Source: Gnomoniopsis sp. IMI 355080 (taxonomy: Eukaryota > Ascomycota > Sordariomycetes > Diaporthales > Gnomoniaceae). Taken from it: a stretch of DNA of 47,867 nucleotides. Location of the stretch: contig JAPEVC010000258.1 in NCBI GenBank assembly GCA_027946555.1, positions 1-47,867 of the forward strand, written 5' to 3'. Numbering within the stretch: position 1 is the first letter of the stretch; each line of letters begins with the position of its first letter. This document shows positions 22,283-32,104 of the stretch, in pieces. The notes under the pieces are model-generated. The model did not search any database. It saw only the letters and a program-made list of their open reading frames with translations, and was not told where the DNA came from. Position numbers and translations under genes: made by a program.

Positions 22283-23293
22283 ATGGAGATCCACAGTAGA
22301 ACAGACCGCAGCATATTCACACTGGTACTTCAGACAATCTTGCGCCCCCTCAAACCACGCCTCGTCACGCTCAAAAAAAAGTTTCCAGCCGGCTCACCCA
22401 GGCTCACGTACGACAGCAAAATCAGAAAGCGCGTAAAAGTTGTCGAGTGGCAGCACCAGAAAACTGCCATCTGGCTCTACGACATCACCCCCTCGTCCCA
22501 TCAGGATGATGAACATGACGCAAAGGAGAAGAAGAAGCTACACATGTATTACTTTGCCGGCGGCGGCTGGCAAGGGCCACCGTCCGGCGAGCATTGGAAG
22601 TTCTGCGCCGAGCTTGCGCGCAAAGTGCCAGGCCTAACCGTCACCATCGTCAGTCCCCCGCTCGCGCCCAACTCGCCTGCCGTCAGCGCATTCCCTGTGC
22701 TCCGGGAGCTCTACGACTCCATCCTCGAGGAAAGCAGCGGCAGCGCCAGCGGCGGCGCGGAGGAAGAACGCATCATCTTTGCAGGTGACTCCTCCGGGGG
22801 AAATCTGGCGCTTTGTCTTGTCATGGACGGCCTAGCTAGAAGGACACCAGCAGCAGCGGCGGAGAGTGCGAAAAAAGTTGCGGTGCTCGCAATCTCGCCA
22901 GCCGTGGACCTTCGGCCGATGGAATTAGAAAAGGACGTTGGGCTGCTGGCGGCGTCGCGTCGCGATCCTCTCCTCACTGTCGAGTCTCACAACAGCGAAG
23001 CGAGGATGTGGACCCACGACGTCGACCCTGCGAGTCCTTGGCTTACCCCGTTGCTGGCGGACGTGGAGGCGCTTGGGTGTGCTGGTGTCCGGGTCATCGG
23101 GGTCACCGGTGGGTATGACATTCTCACGACCAGTGCTCTACAATTTCGAGATGCTTGCGTGGCCGGTGGGGTGCAAGGTGCTTGGCTACAGTGGGAACGG
23201 CAAATGCACTGCTTCCCCTTGGTGTTCAGTTATCGATTTGCGGAAGCTGTGACGGCCAAAGACTGGGTGATCGGGCAAATAAAGACGTTATGA
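22283..23293 (+). CDS. Alpha/beta hydrolase, HSL family
   Basis: A single exon encodes 336 residues from ATG 22283. The oxyanion-hole segment YFAGGGW (about residue 93) stands where HGGGW is usual in the hormone-sensitive-lipase family. The nucleophile elbow is GDSSGG with Ser near 170, and the acid and base are Asp near 277 (GGYDIL) and His near 308 (QMHCFP), so the triad looks complete. No signal peptide is evident; a weak hydrophobic stretch occurs near the N-terminus. It probably hydrolyses an ester or lactone; the substrate is unknown. It is divergent from the GMC oxidoreductase, which might mean joint use in one pathway. Confidence 0.88.
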   Translation: MEIHSRTDRSIFTLVLQTILRPLKPRLVTLKKKFPAGSPRLTYDSKIRKRVKVVEWQHQKTAIWLYDITPSSHQDDEHDAKEKKKLHMYYFAGGGWQGPPSGEHWKFCAELARKVPGLTVTIVSPPLAPNSPAVSAFPVLRELYDSILEESSGSASGGAEEERIIFAGDSSGGNLALCLVMDGLARRTPAAAAESAKKVAVLAISPAVDLRPMELEKDVGLLAASRRDPLLTVESHNSEARMWTHDVDPASPWLTPLLADVEALGCAGVRVIGVTGGYDILTTSALQFRDACVAGGVQGAWLQWERQMHCFPLVFSYRFAEAVTAKDWVIGQIKTL

Positions 23294-24806
23294 GATTGCT
23301 ACAATTCCGTAGGATTCTTACTAGGGCTCCACCTCCGAATCGGGAAGTTCTCACGCCATAATTCTCCGAGTGTCGAGTAATGTTCGTACCTAAGTAATGT
23401 ACCTTGGTTCGGTTACTGTGTACGGAATACTACAGCTATTGCCATCATTTGCCTGGCTTTGTGGACTTGAATACTCTTACGTTGACCCCTGCCCTTTGTC
23501 ACTGCTTCAACAATCGCAGTACCACGTTGCCGTACGATTAGTAATAAGGAGGTGTTTCTTCGTGTAATGTATACGAGCTGGCAATGTGATTTGCAGTTCT
23601 GACCTTCAGGGAAGCGATCATCATCTATAACTGGGTCTGTCGGCACGCCCAGGTTGCCAGTCTAGGAGGTATTTTGGATTTCCTTGTCTAATTACAAGCA
23701 AGTCTGTGGGCCTTGGTTGGACCTTTTTTAGGATCGACAAAGCTGGTTGAATACTAGTATCTATGCCCCTCGATTCCCTCTCGCCCAAAATGGGGCCACA
23801 GACTATTCCGTACACTCTCCGCAATGTCCAATGCGCCCACAAGGGCATGATCGACGGATCGCCAACACGATCATTAGGAGAATTGTGCTTTGCCCAGAAA
23901 GTCTCTTGTAATGAGCTACCTACCTAGGAAAGTATTTACACCACAGTTGCTTCTAATAATCTTACTCGAGGCCATTTTTAGCTTCGTTGGAGCCGCTACC
24001 TGGGGTAAGATCCACAGATTCATTTTTGAACCTCAACGAACCAGACTAAGAGAAGTCAAAAAATATGCTTCGACTGGCTCCAAATTAAGTGCTTCGTTCC
24101 TATCTGTGTGTGAAATAAGACTTCAATTTAGGAATTTAGGAGAGTGGACTCTATTTTTTCAGCTCTACTGACGCGAGCTGTCGAGATACGGGTAATCCCG
24201 AGGTTCGGGGTGTTATACTCGGACGAGCGTAGACTTAAGTGGGAAACACTCAAGCATGCCCCAATGAAGCGTTCGTCCAACTTCCACGTCACCTTGGACA
24301 AACTGACCGTTTGTAGAATTGTTTTGAAATTTGAAGCCGTATAACGAGTGTAAAATTCTCCGAGTAAGATGGGATGCTGTGTGAATGGGCAGATATATCA
24401 CGTATTTATCCGTCTCTCTTTGCCACTCCATGGGTCTGCTAGACCATCGTGCGCCCATCGCTTATTTTCTAGCGTCAGAAACTAAAGTTCCCCCCGAGTC
24501 ATTGCCTAGCACGCTGCTAAAAGACCGCCCCTTATTTTAATTAAGATTCTATCTGGAGGCCCTCGGGTTATGTCGATGACCTAAGCTCCGAGAGGGAAAA
24601 ACATATTTTGACCCTTGACCTTGGAACAAAGAAATTGAAATGATCGAGGCGAGTAGTCCCAAGACTCCAATCCCGAACCGTTTTTTTCTTTCCAGATGGG
24701 TAAGATAGGAAAGAGGAAAAATAAATAAAAAGAACTCCGGGCTGTAGTCCCACCCCAGGCCTACGCGTATGTGAGTTCTGACAACAACAAGATAAAAAAA
24801 ATAATC
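23294..24806. other. Intergenic, upstream of DUF3176 gene
   Basis: The region is 1.5 kb, AT-rich and without convincing genes. TACCTAAGTA/TACCTAGG blocks occur at 23387-23399 and 23917-23928. A start-stop ATGTGA lies at 24769-24774 in the probable leader of the next gene. Short hydrophobic frames near 23.9-24.2 kb have no proper ATG or homologous motif. Confidence 0.5.
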
Positions 24807-27077
24807 ATGGAGAAATCTGTCGAGGATGGAGTTGTCAATTCCCACTACGAAAGCCACAGCCTGTCACAATTGAGGCGCAGGACGCTCACTGATCAACAAG
24901 AGCCGTTCTCGCCTATCTCGGCTACTGCGCCTCACAGTGCCACATGGGAGTCGACGCTGACTCTGAACAACAACGACTCGTCGTCCTCGTTGCGCTCGCC
25001 TACGTTGGCCTCTTCTCCTTTCCCATCCACACCCGGCTTCTCATTGGACAGCCCCAGCAGCATCAGCAAGCAGCCGCTGTGCAGCAGCAAGCAGCAGCTA
25101 CAACAACAACATCATCACGATGGCATTGGCTCGACCACGACACTGGGCCGCTCCGCCACGGACCCGGATTCAAAGCACACGCGACAAGCCGTCCAACACA
25201 CCTGGGCGCTCGAATACGTCGCCATCCTCCTCAGCATCTTCACCACCATCGTGCTGCTTCTCCTCCTGGTCTTTGCGGACGGCAAGCCCGTCTCCCGCTT
25301 CGGCGGTGGCCCATCCTCCTTCCTCTCCTTCAACACCATCATCAGTATCCTCGGCGCCCTGATTCACGCCGCGCTCGCCTACGCCATCGGCTCCTGTCTC
25401 GCGCAGGAAAAGTGGAACTGGTACAAGAAACGACCCGACAGCCTCGCCGGGTTCGAACGCTTCGAGCAAGCCTCCCGCGGGCCCTGGGGCTCGCTCTGGC
25501 TGATCCTCTGGATCAATGTCCGCCATTGGGCCGTCCTCGGCGCCATCGTCACCATCGTCCTCCTCGCCTTCGAGCCGTTCCTCCAGGCCGTCGTGTCCTT
25601 TGGTGGGAAACTCGATGGGGGCGCCGGGAGCAGCGGGTCCTTGCCCCACGCGCCGCGGCTCGCGTGGGTCCAGCGGCTCGATGCGGGCGTGTACACCGAC
25701 GTGGGCGGCGCGGCCGCGGCGCTGATGCTGCCTGACGGCGAGACGGTGGCGCTGTCTACCTTTTCCAGTCAGCCGGAAATGTCCATGGTGGCGGCGCTGT
25801 ATGCCGGGTTCGGCAGTGGCGAGGCCTCCTCGGTCGGGTTGGCGCCGTCGTACTCGTGCGCGTCGGGAAATTGTACCTGGGCGCCTTTCACGTCGCTCGG
25901 GGTCTGTAGTGCATGCAACGACGTGTCCAGCCATCTGGTCAAAGCGATGAAGAATGGCACCAACCTCGGGACGCTCAACAATCCCGGCGTCATGAGCATT
26001 GATGGCATGTTTGAGAGCTACTCGCTGCCCTACGTCAACTTGACCAATTACATTTCCGACCAAAGATTCGGCGTAGAGGCGTACATGGCGGCTCAAGGCA
26101 TCTCCAATCCCGGCTTGACCCTGTCGTTCCAGGACATGCGCACGCTGATCGCCGCCGTCGGCATCATCAAGGCGGATCCCTCCTACGAGCAAGGCGGCAC
26201 GGCGTGGAACGAGACCAAAGTGACGGCGACAGAGTGTGCCATGTACTACTGCGCAAAGGCCCTCAACTCCAGCGTCACACACAACGTCCTCCAAGAAAAG
26301 ACCCTCGGCACCTGGGCCGAGCGCGTCGCGACTTCAGCCCAGCCCCAAAGCGCCTGGCTCGGCAACCGGACCACGTTTGCCGAGTACGAGGCCTACAACA
26401 ACTACTCCCTCCTCTTCCCGAGCGGCATGAGCGCAACGACCAGCTACGACGTCCCGCGCGACGACCTACAAGTCCGCATCCCCACCGACGCCCTCGACGA
26501 CGACGACAAGAAGTTACCCTCGTCGTTGAAGAACGAAAGCCTCGTCTTCAACATCTCGGCCGCCAGCGTCGGCTCCATGACAAACTACATCAACAACGAG
26601 TTCTTCTCCTCCCCCTTGCGGCCCCAACTCGTGTGGCCTCGCGCAGGCGAGACGGGCTTCTCCCAAGCGCCGTCGGCCCAAGTCCTGTACGAGAGCGGCG
26701 ATCTCAACGCCACGTTTGCGCGCGCGGCCAGGGCGCTGACCAGTTGGATGCGTACCTATGGCAACTTGACAAAGTCGGGCGCGCAGGAGCAGTGGGTGCA
26801 GCACATTGAGGTCCAGTGGGCCTATATGATCGCGCCGCTCGTCACCTTTGTGGCTGGCTGCGTGTTTGTGCTGCTGGCTGTTGCCGAGACGCACAAGTTG
26901 AAGCTGGAGCCTTGGAAGGACGACATCATTGCTTTACTTACGCATTCATTGAATGATGAGATGATTTGGAAGTTACGTGAGGCGGAGCACGAAGGCAAGA
27001 GTTGGAAGATGGCCAACCGCACGATTGTGAGGTTTGAGGATACTGGGAATGGGTTTGAGCTAAAGGCAACCCAATGA
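24807..27077 (+). CDS. DUF3176 membrane protein
   Basis: A single exon encodes 756 residues from ATG 24807; upstream in-frame codons lack an ATG. The first 130 residues are Ser/Gln-rich and probably cytosolic. Membrane segments follow: YVAILLSIFTTIVLLLLLVF, a second around SFNTIISILGALIHAALAYAI, and a third at HWAVLGAIVTIVLLAFEPFL. Next comes a large extracytoplasmic region with N-glycosylation sites (for example NGT, NLT, NYS) and cysteines in a CASGNCTW motif, then a final membrane helix near MIAPLVTFVAGCVFVLLAV and a short cytosolic tail. This is the layout of the fungal DUF3176 family, whose biochemical role is unknown. The minimal upstream ATGTGA may dampen translation. Confidence 0.88.
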   Translation: MEKSVEDGVVNSHYESHSLSQLRRRTLTDQQEPFSPISATAPHSATWESTLTLNNNDSSSSLRSPTLASSPFPSTPGFSLDSPSSISKQPLCSSKQQLQQQHHHDGIGSTTTLGRSATDPDSKHTRQAVQHTWALEYVAILLSIFTTIVLLLLLVFADGKPVSRFGGGPSSFLSFNTIISILGALIHAALAYAIGSCLAQEKWNWYKKRPDSLAGFERFEQASRGPWGSLWLILWINVRHWAVLGAIVTIVLLAFEPFLQAVVSFGGKLDGGAGSSGSLPHAPRLAWVQRLDAGVYTDVGGAAAALMLPDGETVALSTFSSQPEMSMVAALYAGFGSGEASSVGLAPSYSCASGNCTWAPFTSLGVCSACNDVSSHLVKAMKNGTNLGTLNNPGVMSIDGMFESYSLPYVNLTNYISDQRFGVEAYMAAQGISNPGLTLSFQDMRTLIAAVGIIKADPSYEQGGTAWNETKVTATECAMYYCAKALNSSVTHNVLQEKTLGTWAERVATSAQPQSAWLGNRTTFAEYEAYNNYSLLFPSGMSATTSYDVPRDDLQVRIPTDALDDDDKKLPSSLKNESLVFNISAASVGSMTNYINNEFFSSPLRPQLVWPRAGETGFSQAPSAQVLYESGDLNATFARAARALTSWMRTYGNLTKSGAQEQWVQHIEVQWAYMIAPLVTFVAGCVFVLLAVAETHKLKLEPWKDDIIALLTHSLNDEMIWKLREAEHEGKSWKMANRTIVRFEDTGNGFELKATQ

Positions 27078-27387
27078 CAATGACTATAATCAATAGCATA
27101 ATTTTTAATGCAATAACATGCAAAATGAAGACAAAAAAAAGAAGAAGCACACCGTGTGCATATGCAAAGCGAAAGGGTATTTCTTGCGACGGGAACTTGA
27201 TGCAGCAATGTGGATAGGTAGGACATGAAGCACACCTTGAAAGTCATAGCACAACCCCAAGATCACCATACCCAAGACAAATCAATCAATGAACTGAACG
27301 CCCTCGCTATGCTAATAAACCAAAGTACGCGCCCATTGTTCAAATGTCGATACCCAATCCGTTAAGCTCCAAATTTCCGCCTTTTCC
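27078..27387. other. 3' spacer between convergent genes
   Basis: These 310 bases separate the stops of the DUF3176 gene (+) and the unknown protein gene (-). The region is A-rich just after 27077. No gene or RNA structure was recognised. Confidence 0.5.
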
Positions 27388-29844
27388 TCATATGTCATCC
27401 AAGCCCTCGTCCAGCCAGGACGTATCACCTTCAAGGAAATCAAACTCGTCGCCATCAATATCCCCATAATCCGTCTCCTGAGAGGCCGCGAGAGTCGTCG
27501 GCCTTTTCCCATTCGAAAGTGGCGGATCACCTGGACCTTGCTGCACGACGTCACTCACACGCCGACAAGGGCCATTTTCTGGTCTCCCGCCACTCAAATC
27601 ATCAGCTAAAAGTTCGTCCGCAAACCCCGCAATATCCAAATCCACCTGCTGCGCCGGGGATGCGGGCGCTTTCATCAGCCGCTCCTGCGCACGATTCTGC
27701 GCTTCGCGCGCCCTCTCCTGTCGCCGCATTTCCTGGTAACTGCGCTCCATTGCGACCAGTCCCTCCGGCCCTGGTCCGCTGGATCCAAACATGCGCTTCT
27801 TTGGGCGCGGTTTATCAGGAGTTGTGATGGGTTCCGGGGCCTGGTCCGCAATGTCGTTATTATCCTCTGTGTTTGGCGTGCTGCTTTGCTTTGCTGCTGC
27901 GTTGTGCCGTTGATACGACGATCGCACTGGGCGGCTTGCTGCTATCGTTTGGTCGCTCTGTTCGCGCTGCGTCGCTTGCGACGAGGAACGTTTGCGCATT
28001 GCTGCGCAGGACGATTTGTGCCCTTGCGATGGACGAGATCCGGAAGGAATCCTGTTAAGACAACATGGTACAGCGCCGTTTGGATCTGTGCCGGCTTTGT
28101 CTCCATTCGCTCCGCTTGGTGGCTGCCCAAATCGATTTTGCAGGGTTTTTGGAACAGTAGAGACGGTCTCTGAATTCTTCTCGATTCCCGCTGCGGGTAG
28201 CGCGGGTGCCAAAGGCCTTGCTTTGACTATTGGTAATACTGGGGCTGCAGAAACCGGGCGCGCCTTGCTGGGAGTGTCTATGTCGAGAATATCCTGGGTC
28301 GATATCATAAAATCTTGCGTCGAAATAAACGAGGAATCAAAAAAGTCTTCAGCGGCTGGAGCGAGAGCAGCTAGGGTGGGCAGGCGTGATCCAGGACGTG
28401 GTTGTGGTGCAGCCGCAGATATTTGGTTGATAGCAATCTCTGACCGAAATATTGCTCCATCAATCGACAATTTCGGAGTATTGACTTTCGCCTTTGGAGC
28501 TTCTGTCACAGAGTCTTCACATAATTCCCTAGCTTCCTGCGTGGGGCTGGGGAACAGCTCATCCGCATGATCAAGGAGGAAGGCTTGTGTACTCGTGGGC
28601 AAGGTGTGGGTAGCGACTGGCCCCGGGGTGTGATGAGCCGCAGGAAGTTGTCGCCGCTGAGCGGTGTTGAGGTGCTTGGGAAGGAATCTTGGTCTCTCAG
28701 CGGATACGTTTGATCTTACAGCTGGGGATTTGAACTTTGGTGGACCATTTGGTATTTGAAAGGCGGTAGATGTGTGGGCAGGTCTTGAGCGCGGAGCAGG
28801 GACGTATGGTGAGCTCGGTTTCTTGAAAGTCTCATTGCCCAGATGCGGTAGTATATTGCTTGCGGCTCGAAAGCCCGGTTGGAGATCTCTCCTGACAGGA
28901 GTGGTGGACCGCTGTGGTGCTTGTAGCCTTGTGGGTAAGGGTGGAGGTTCAGCAGGCTCTTTCGGTGTTGATGACACGGGGACAGTGGGCACAGCAGGCT
29001 GTGACACGGGCTCGGGAGGATGCTCAACAACAGCAACACTTGGACACTTCTCATTTGTGTCTCGATCCGTCCTTGAGGATGCCTGTTCCACGTCCGCAAA
29101 AATTTGCTCCTCTAGTAGCGTCTGATTGATGGCATCATCTGTGTCGACGCTGGTAGCACGAGAGTATGATTCCACTTCAAGCTGTTCCGCTATCTTGGCC
29201 ACCGGATCTGCTCGAAGTTGGGAGGCGACGAGACTCCTCCTACCCGCCGATTTCTCTTCGGACGGACTGAGTCGCCTTCTCTTTGCTTGTCTTTCCGATT
29301 CTGGATCTCCGACTGGCTCTTGATTCTCTTTATCGGACTCATACTCTGCCTCATCTCCAGCATCAGTCACAGACTCGCCCGCATCGGTGGCGATTTCCGG
29401 GTCTTCCCTGACGGAATCGAGTGTATTGACAGCCGCGGGGTCTCTCTTTACCCCGATGACACTACCCATTCGGCTGATAAATCTGGAGATGGTGTCCTGG
29501 CTCGGGTGGATATCGACCAATGGCAGGCCTTTTCTCTTTCGCTCCTCTTTCTCCTTGTCTTCCTTTGCCTTCTTCTTTTCCCGCGCTGTCCTTGCTCTTG
29601 CCTGTGCCTTTTCCTTTTCAAACTCCTTGCGGATACGATCCTGTTCCATGAGCTCGATGCGGCGCTGCTCGGCCTTGGACAGCTTGGGCCCCTTGTTTTT
29701 CTGGTTGTGGAGCTTCTTGGCCTGCTTCGTGGTCATCGGAGGCTTGCTGTAGACTGGCTGAACATTATCGCCTGGATGCTGTTGGCCGAGGATTGGTGCA
29801 TTGGGGACTATTTCGAAGGTTCTTTGTCTGCCGGAGGGAGCCAT
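27388..29844 (-). CDS. Conserved-looking fungal protein of unknown function
   Basis: One exon encodes 818 residues from ATG 29844 (MAPSGRQRTFEIVP). Upstream codons stay open but lack an ATG. I do not recognise a named domain. Residues 35-110 are a strongly basic, charged segment (KKLHNQKNKGPKLSKAEQRR and many EKE/KKAK repeats) likely to form a long helix or coiled coil. The middle is Pro/Ser-rich and disordered, with scattered KRRRLSP-like nuclear-localisation patches. A second conserved-looking block near the C-terminus reads PKKRMFGSSGPGPEG followed by a basic helix (MERSYQEMRRQERAREAQ). The last 40 residues are acidic with ETDYGDIDGDEFDF and end WLDEGLDDI. The composition suggests a nuclear scaffold or DNA-associated protein, but that is a guess. 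Confidence 0.8.
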   Translation of the reverse strand: MAPSGRQRTFEIVPNAPILGQQHPGDNVQPVYSKPPMTTKQAKKLHNQKNKGPKLSKAEQRRIELMEQDRIRKEFEKEKAQARARTAREKKKAKEDKEKEERKRKGLPLVDIHPSQDTISRFISRMGSVIGVKRDPAAVNTLDSVREDPEIATDAGESVTDAGDEAEYESDKENQEPVGDPESERQAKRRRLSPSEEKSAGRRSLVASQLRADPVAKIAEQLEVESYSRATSVDTDDAINQTLLEEQIFADVEQASSRTDRDTNEKCPSVAVVEHPPEPVSQPAVPTVPVSSTPKEPAEPPPLPTRLQAPQRSTTPVRRDLQPGFRAASNILPHLGNETFKKPSSPYVPAPRSRPAHTSTAFQIPNGPPKFKSPAVRSNVSAERPRFLPKHLNTAQRRQLPAAHHTPGPVATHTLPTSTQAFLLDHADELFPSPTQEARELCEDSVTEAPKAKVNTPKLSIDGAIFRSEIAINQISAAAPQPRPGSRLPTLAALAPAAEDFFDSSFISTQDFMISTQDILDIDTPSKARPVSAAPVLPIVKARPLAPALPAAGIEKNSETVSTVPKTLQNRFGQPPSGANGDKAGTDPNGAVPCCLNRIPSGSRPSQGHKSSCAAMRKRSSSQATQREQSDQTIAASRPVRSSYQRHNAAAKQSSTPNTEDNNDIADQAPEPITTPDKPRPKKRMFGSSGPGPEGLVAMERSYQEMRRQERAREAQNRAQERLMKAPASPAQQVDLDIAGFADELLADDLSGGRPENGPCRRVSDVVQQGPGDPPLSNGKRPTTLAASQETDYGDIDGDEFDFLEGDTSWLDEGLDDI

Positions 29845-30207
29845 CCTGATGGACTCTGTACCAGCCAGCCATTCTTCAAGAAGAGCTAGATTGAGGAGCA
29901 AGGTGGCGATGTGGCTCTAGCCGGCAAGTACGGTCGCTGATGGTGATGTGGTGATTTGGTGATGTGGTAAAGGTTGGAGTTGCTTGTTTCCCCGCGACGC
30001 GTTGACGTGTGTAAACAAATGAGACTCGGCCGAGATCCCTGCAAACACGCATTCACGTGTCGTCCCGCAGAGCCGCAAGTCAAGCATTTAGGAGGTAATT
30101 AATTCAGGATCTTCCCCCCTCACCTTCATGGTTGACTGTATAATATAAAGTACTTATGCAAGCAACATTTCAATCATCTACTCTTTTCAGATGGGTCTAT
30201 TCGTAGC
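29845..30207. other. Intergenic: promoter of unknown gene and aldo-keto reductase 3' flank
   Basis: These 363 bases lie between two leftward genes. GTGATG-type short repeats occur at 29940-29966. No gene was recognised. Confidence 0.45.
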
Positions 30208-31576
30208 TTAGTCTTGCCTCGCTGGGTCGAGCTCGATCTTCCCAACAATGTCGTCAATCTCCGCCAGCACCTCTGGCGTCAGCTTCTCCAATGCCTTCAA
30301 GGACGCGCAGTTCTCAACTACCTGCTCCGGTCTTGATGCGCCTGTGATCACAGCCGACACATTCTCATTCTTAAGACACCACGCCAGTGCCAGCTGTGCC
30401 CGCGTAATTCCCAGCTTGTCCGCGATCGGCTACAACAACAACCACCATGTCAGCATGGACGACACAATATGGACCGCGGCCAGAACGGCGACTCACCTTG
30501 AGCTTCTTCGCCTGCGATATCGTCGTCTGCCACTGCTCATTGGCAAACGAATCCCGCACAAAGTTCACAAACTTATCGTCACCCTTTGCAAACCGCGACC
30601 CGGCCGGTGGCTGATCCGGGCTGTCGTCGTACTTGCCACTCAGCAGCCCAAAGTTGATGGGGCTAAAGGTGGTGAGCCCGATGCCAAACCTCTTGTAGAG
30701 CCGTTGGAACTCGCCCTCGACCTTCTTCCGCGTCAGCATGTTGTACATGGGCTGCTCCACGATCGGTCCAATCAGCCCCAATTCCTTGGCCACGCCGCAG
30801 GCCTCTGCGATCTCGTCCGCCGCCCACTCGCTGGTACCCCAGTACATGGCCCAGCCCTTGACTTCGATGACGTGGTTGAACGCCCGCACTGTCTCCTCCA
30901 TGGGTGTCAGGCGGTCTGGCCTGTGCGCGTACACGACGTCCACGTATTCCAGATCAAGACGGTCGAGAGACGCCCGGAGACCCTCAATGATGTGTTTTCT
31001 TGAAAGCCCGTGGTTGTTGACCAAGATCTCGCCATTGTGTCCTCCCCAGTTGAGCTTGGTGGTTATGACAAGGTCATTGCGCTTCCAGCCGTATTTCTTA
31101 ATGGCCTGTCCCATAGCCACTTCTGACTGGCCCCCAGCATAGCTAGTCTCTTCATCAGCTCATGAAGCTCGCACGTTGTTGATTCCATTCCACGCGGACT
31201 TCGACCTACCTCTCTGCCGTGTCAAAGAAATTGATGCCAAGATCATAGGCCTGCTTCATGCAAGCAAAGGTGCCCTCTAAACTTCACGTATCAGCCTCCC
31301 TCTCGGCTGGACCGATCAAACACACACTCACCGTTGTCCAGCTGCCCTCCGAAGCTTCAGACATCGTCAGCAAAAAGCCGGCAATCTCTACGCCTTTATG
31401 GTGGTAATACATACGTGAGCCAGCCTCCCAACCCAAGCACTGAGACATGCAACCCCGAGTTTCCTATGCTTTGTCAGTTTATATATACTGGGCATTTTGT
31501 TTGTCTCTTTGGTCCACTTTGTCTTACCTAGCCGCCGGTAGGCCATGCCAGTCTTACGAGGCTCTTCCCACGCCAT
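30208..31576 (-). CDS. Aldo-keto reductase, Kv-beta-like
   Basis: Six exons close in phase to 351 residues: 31528..31576, 31415..31463, 31332..31354 (23 bases), 31210..31276, 30497..31142 and 30208..30429. Spliced, the N-terminus has the family's LGLGGW and FFDTAESYAGGQSE motifs. The catalytic tetrad is complete: Asp59, Tyr64, Lys92 (TTKLNW) and His136 (VYAHRPD). The WGTSEW and C-terminal NENVSAVITGASRPEQ segments are typical of the NADPH site of Kv-beta-type reductases. It should reduce aldehydes or ketones in the cytosol; the substrate is unknown. The ATG at 31576 gives a short leader exon; an alternative first exon is possible. Its promoter lies to the right, between it and the Zn2Cys6 gene. 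Confidence 0.9.
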
Positions 31577-32104
31577 CCTGTCTGATCGTTTTCACTTTCC
31601 TTACAAGCTTCTCGGGTATCGGTCAAGGCCTGAATCTCGACGAACTTGTCCAAATGGTCAATCCTTGATGTTTCACAGCCGCCTGTAGCTGCGTCTGGTG
31701 GATTGTTGTTGACATGACGATTTCTGCCCCGGCCCCGGGAGTCAGTCATGCAGACGGAGAAATTCTCGGAATCAAACACTCCGAGCCGCGGTCCGGTACG
31801 GACTTGATCGGCTGTCAAGACCTTTGAAGATAGACACGACACGGCCCGGCCAGGACGGTCATGCCCGACTGTTATGCCATGACTCGATCGGAGTATTTCA
31901 AGTCTTAGTGGGTCTCTGTTCGGAGCGGCTTCCGGACTTGATAACGGAGTCTTTTGCGGACTGATGCTAGTAAACACACCGCTCTCTAGCACTGGCATGG
32001 ATTCTGAGCTTCACACACATGTTGCAATCTACCATTCACCTTTCGGACATTTCTTTTCGCCTACAATCTGGCACGATATCTACCTACACCACAGAATGCT
32101 CCTA
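31577..32104. other. Intergenic: aldo-keto reductase promoter and Zn2Cys6 gene 3' flank
   Basis: These 528 bases lie between two leftward genes. A minus-strand open frame crosses the interval but has no motif and overlaps the reductase start. A possible last exon of the Zn2Cys6 gene could lie here (GTATGAG donor near 32124), but no convincing partner was found. Confidence 0.45.

Noticed and set aside
23890..24171. Short hydrophobic plus-strand frame
   Set aside because: No ATG at its start, no family motif, AT-rich intergenic setting.
25170..26294. A 374-codon open frame on the minus strand
   Set aside because: It is antisense to the DUF3176 gene in GC-rich coding sequence and has an Arg/Gly-rich composition with no motif; a shadow frame.
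29218..29889. A hydrophobic 223-codon plus-strand frame resembling a membrane protein
   Set aside because: It is the antisense of a Lys/Glu-rich segment of the unknown protein, which produces Leu/Phe/Ser codons on the other strand.
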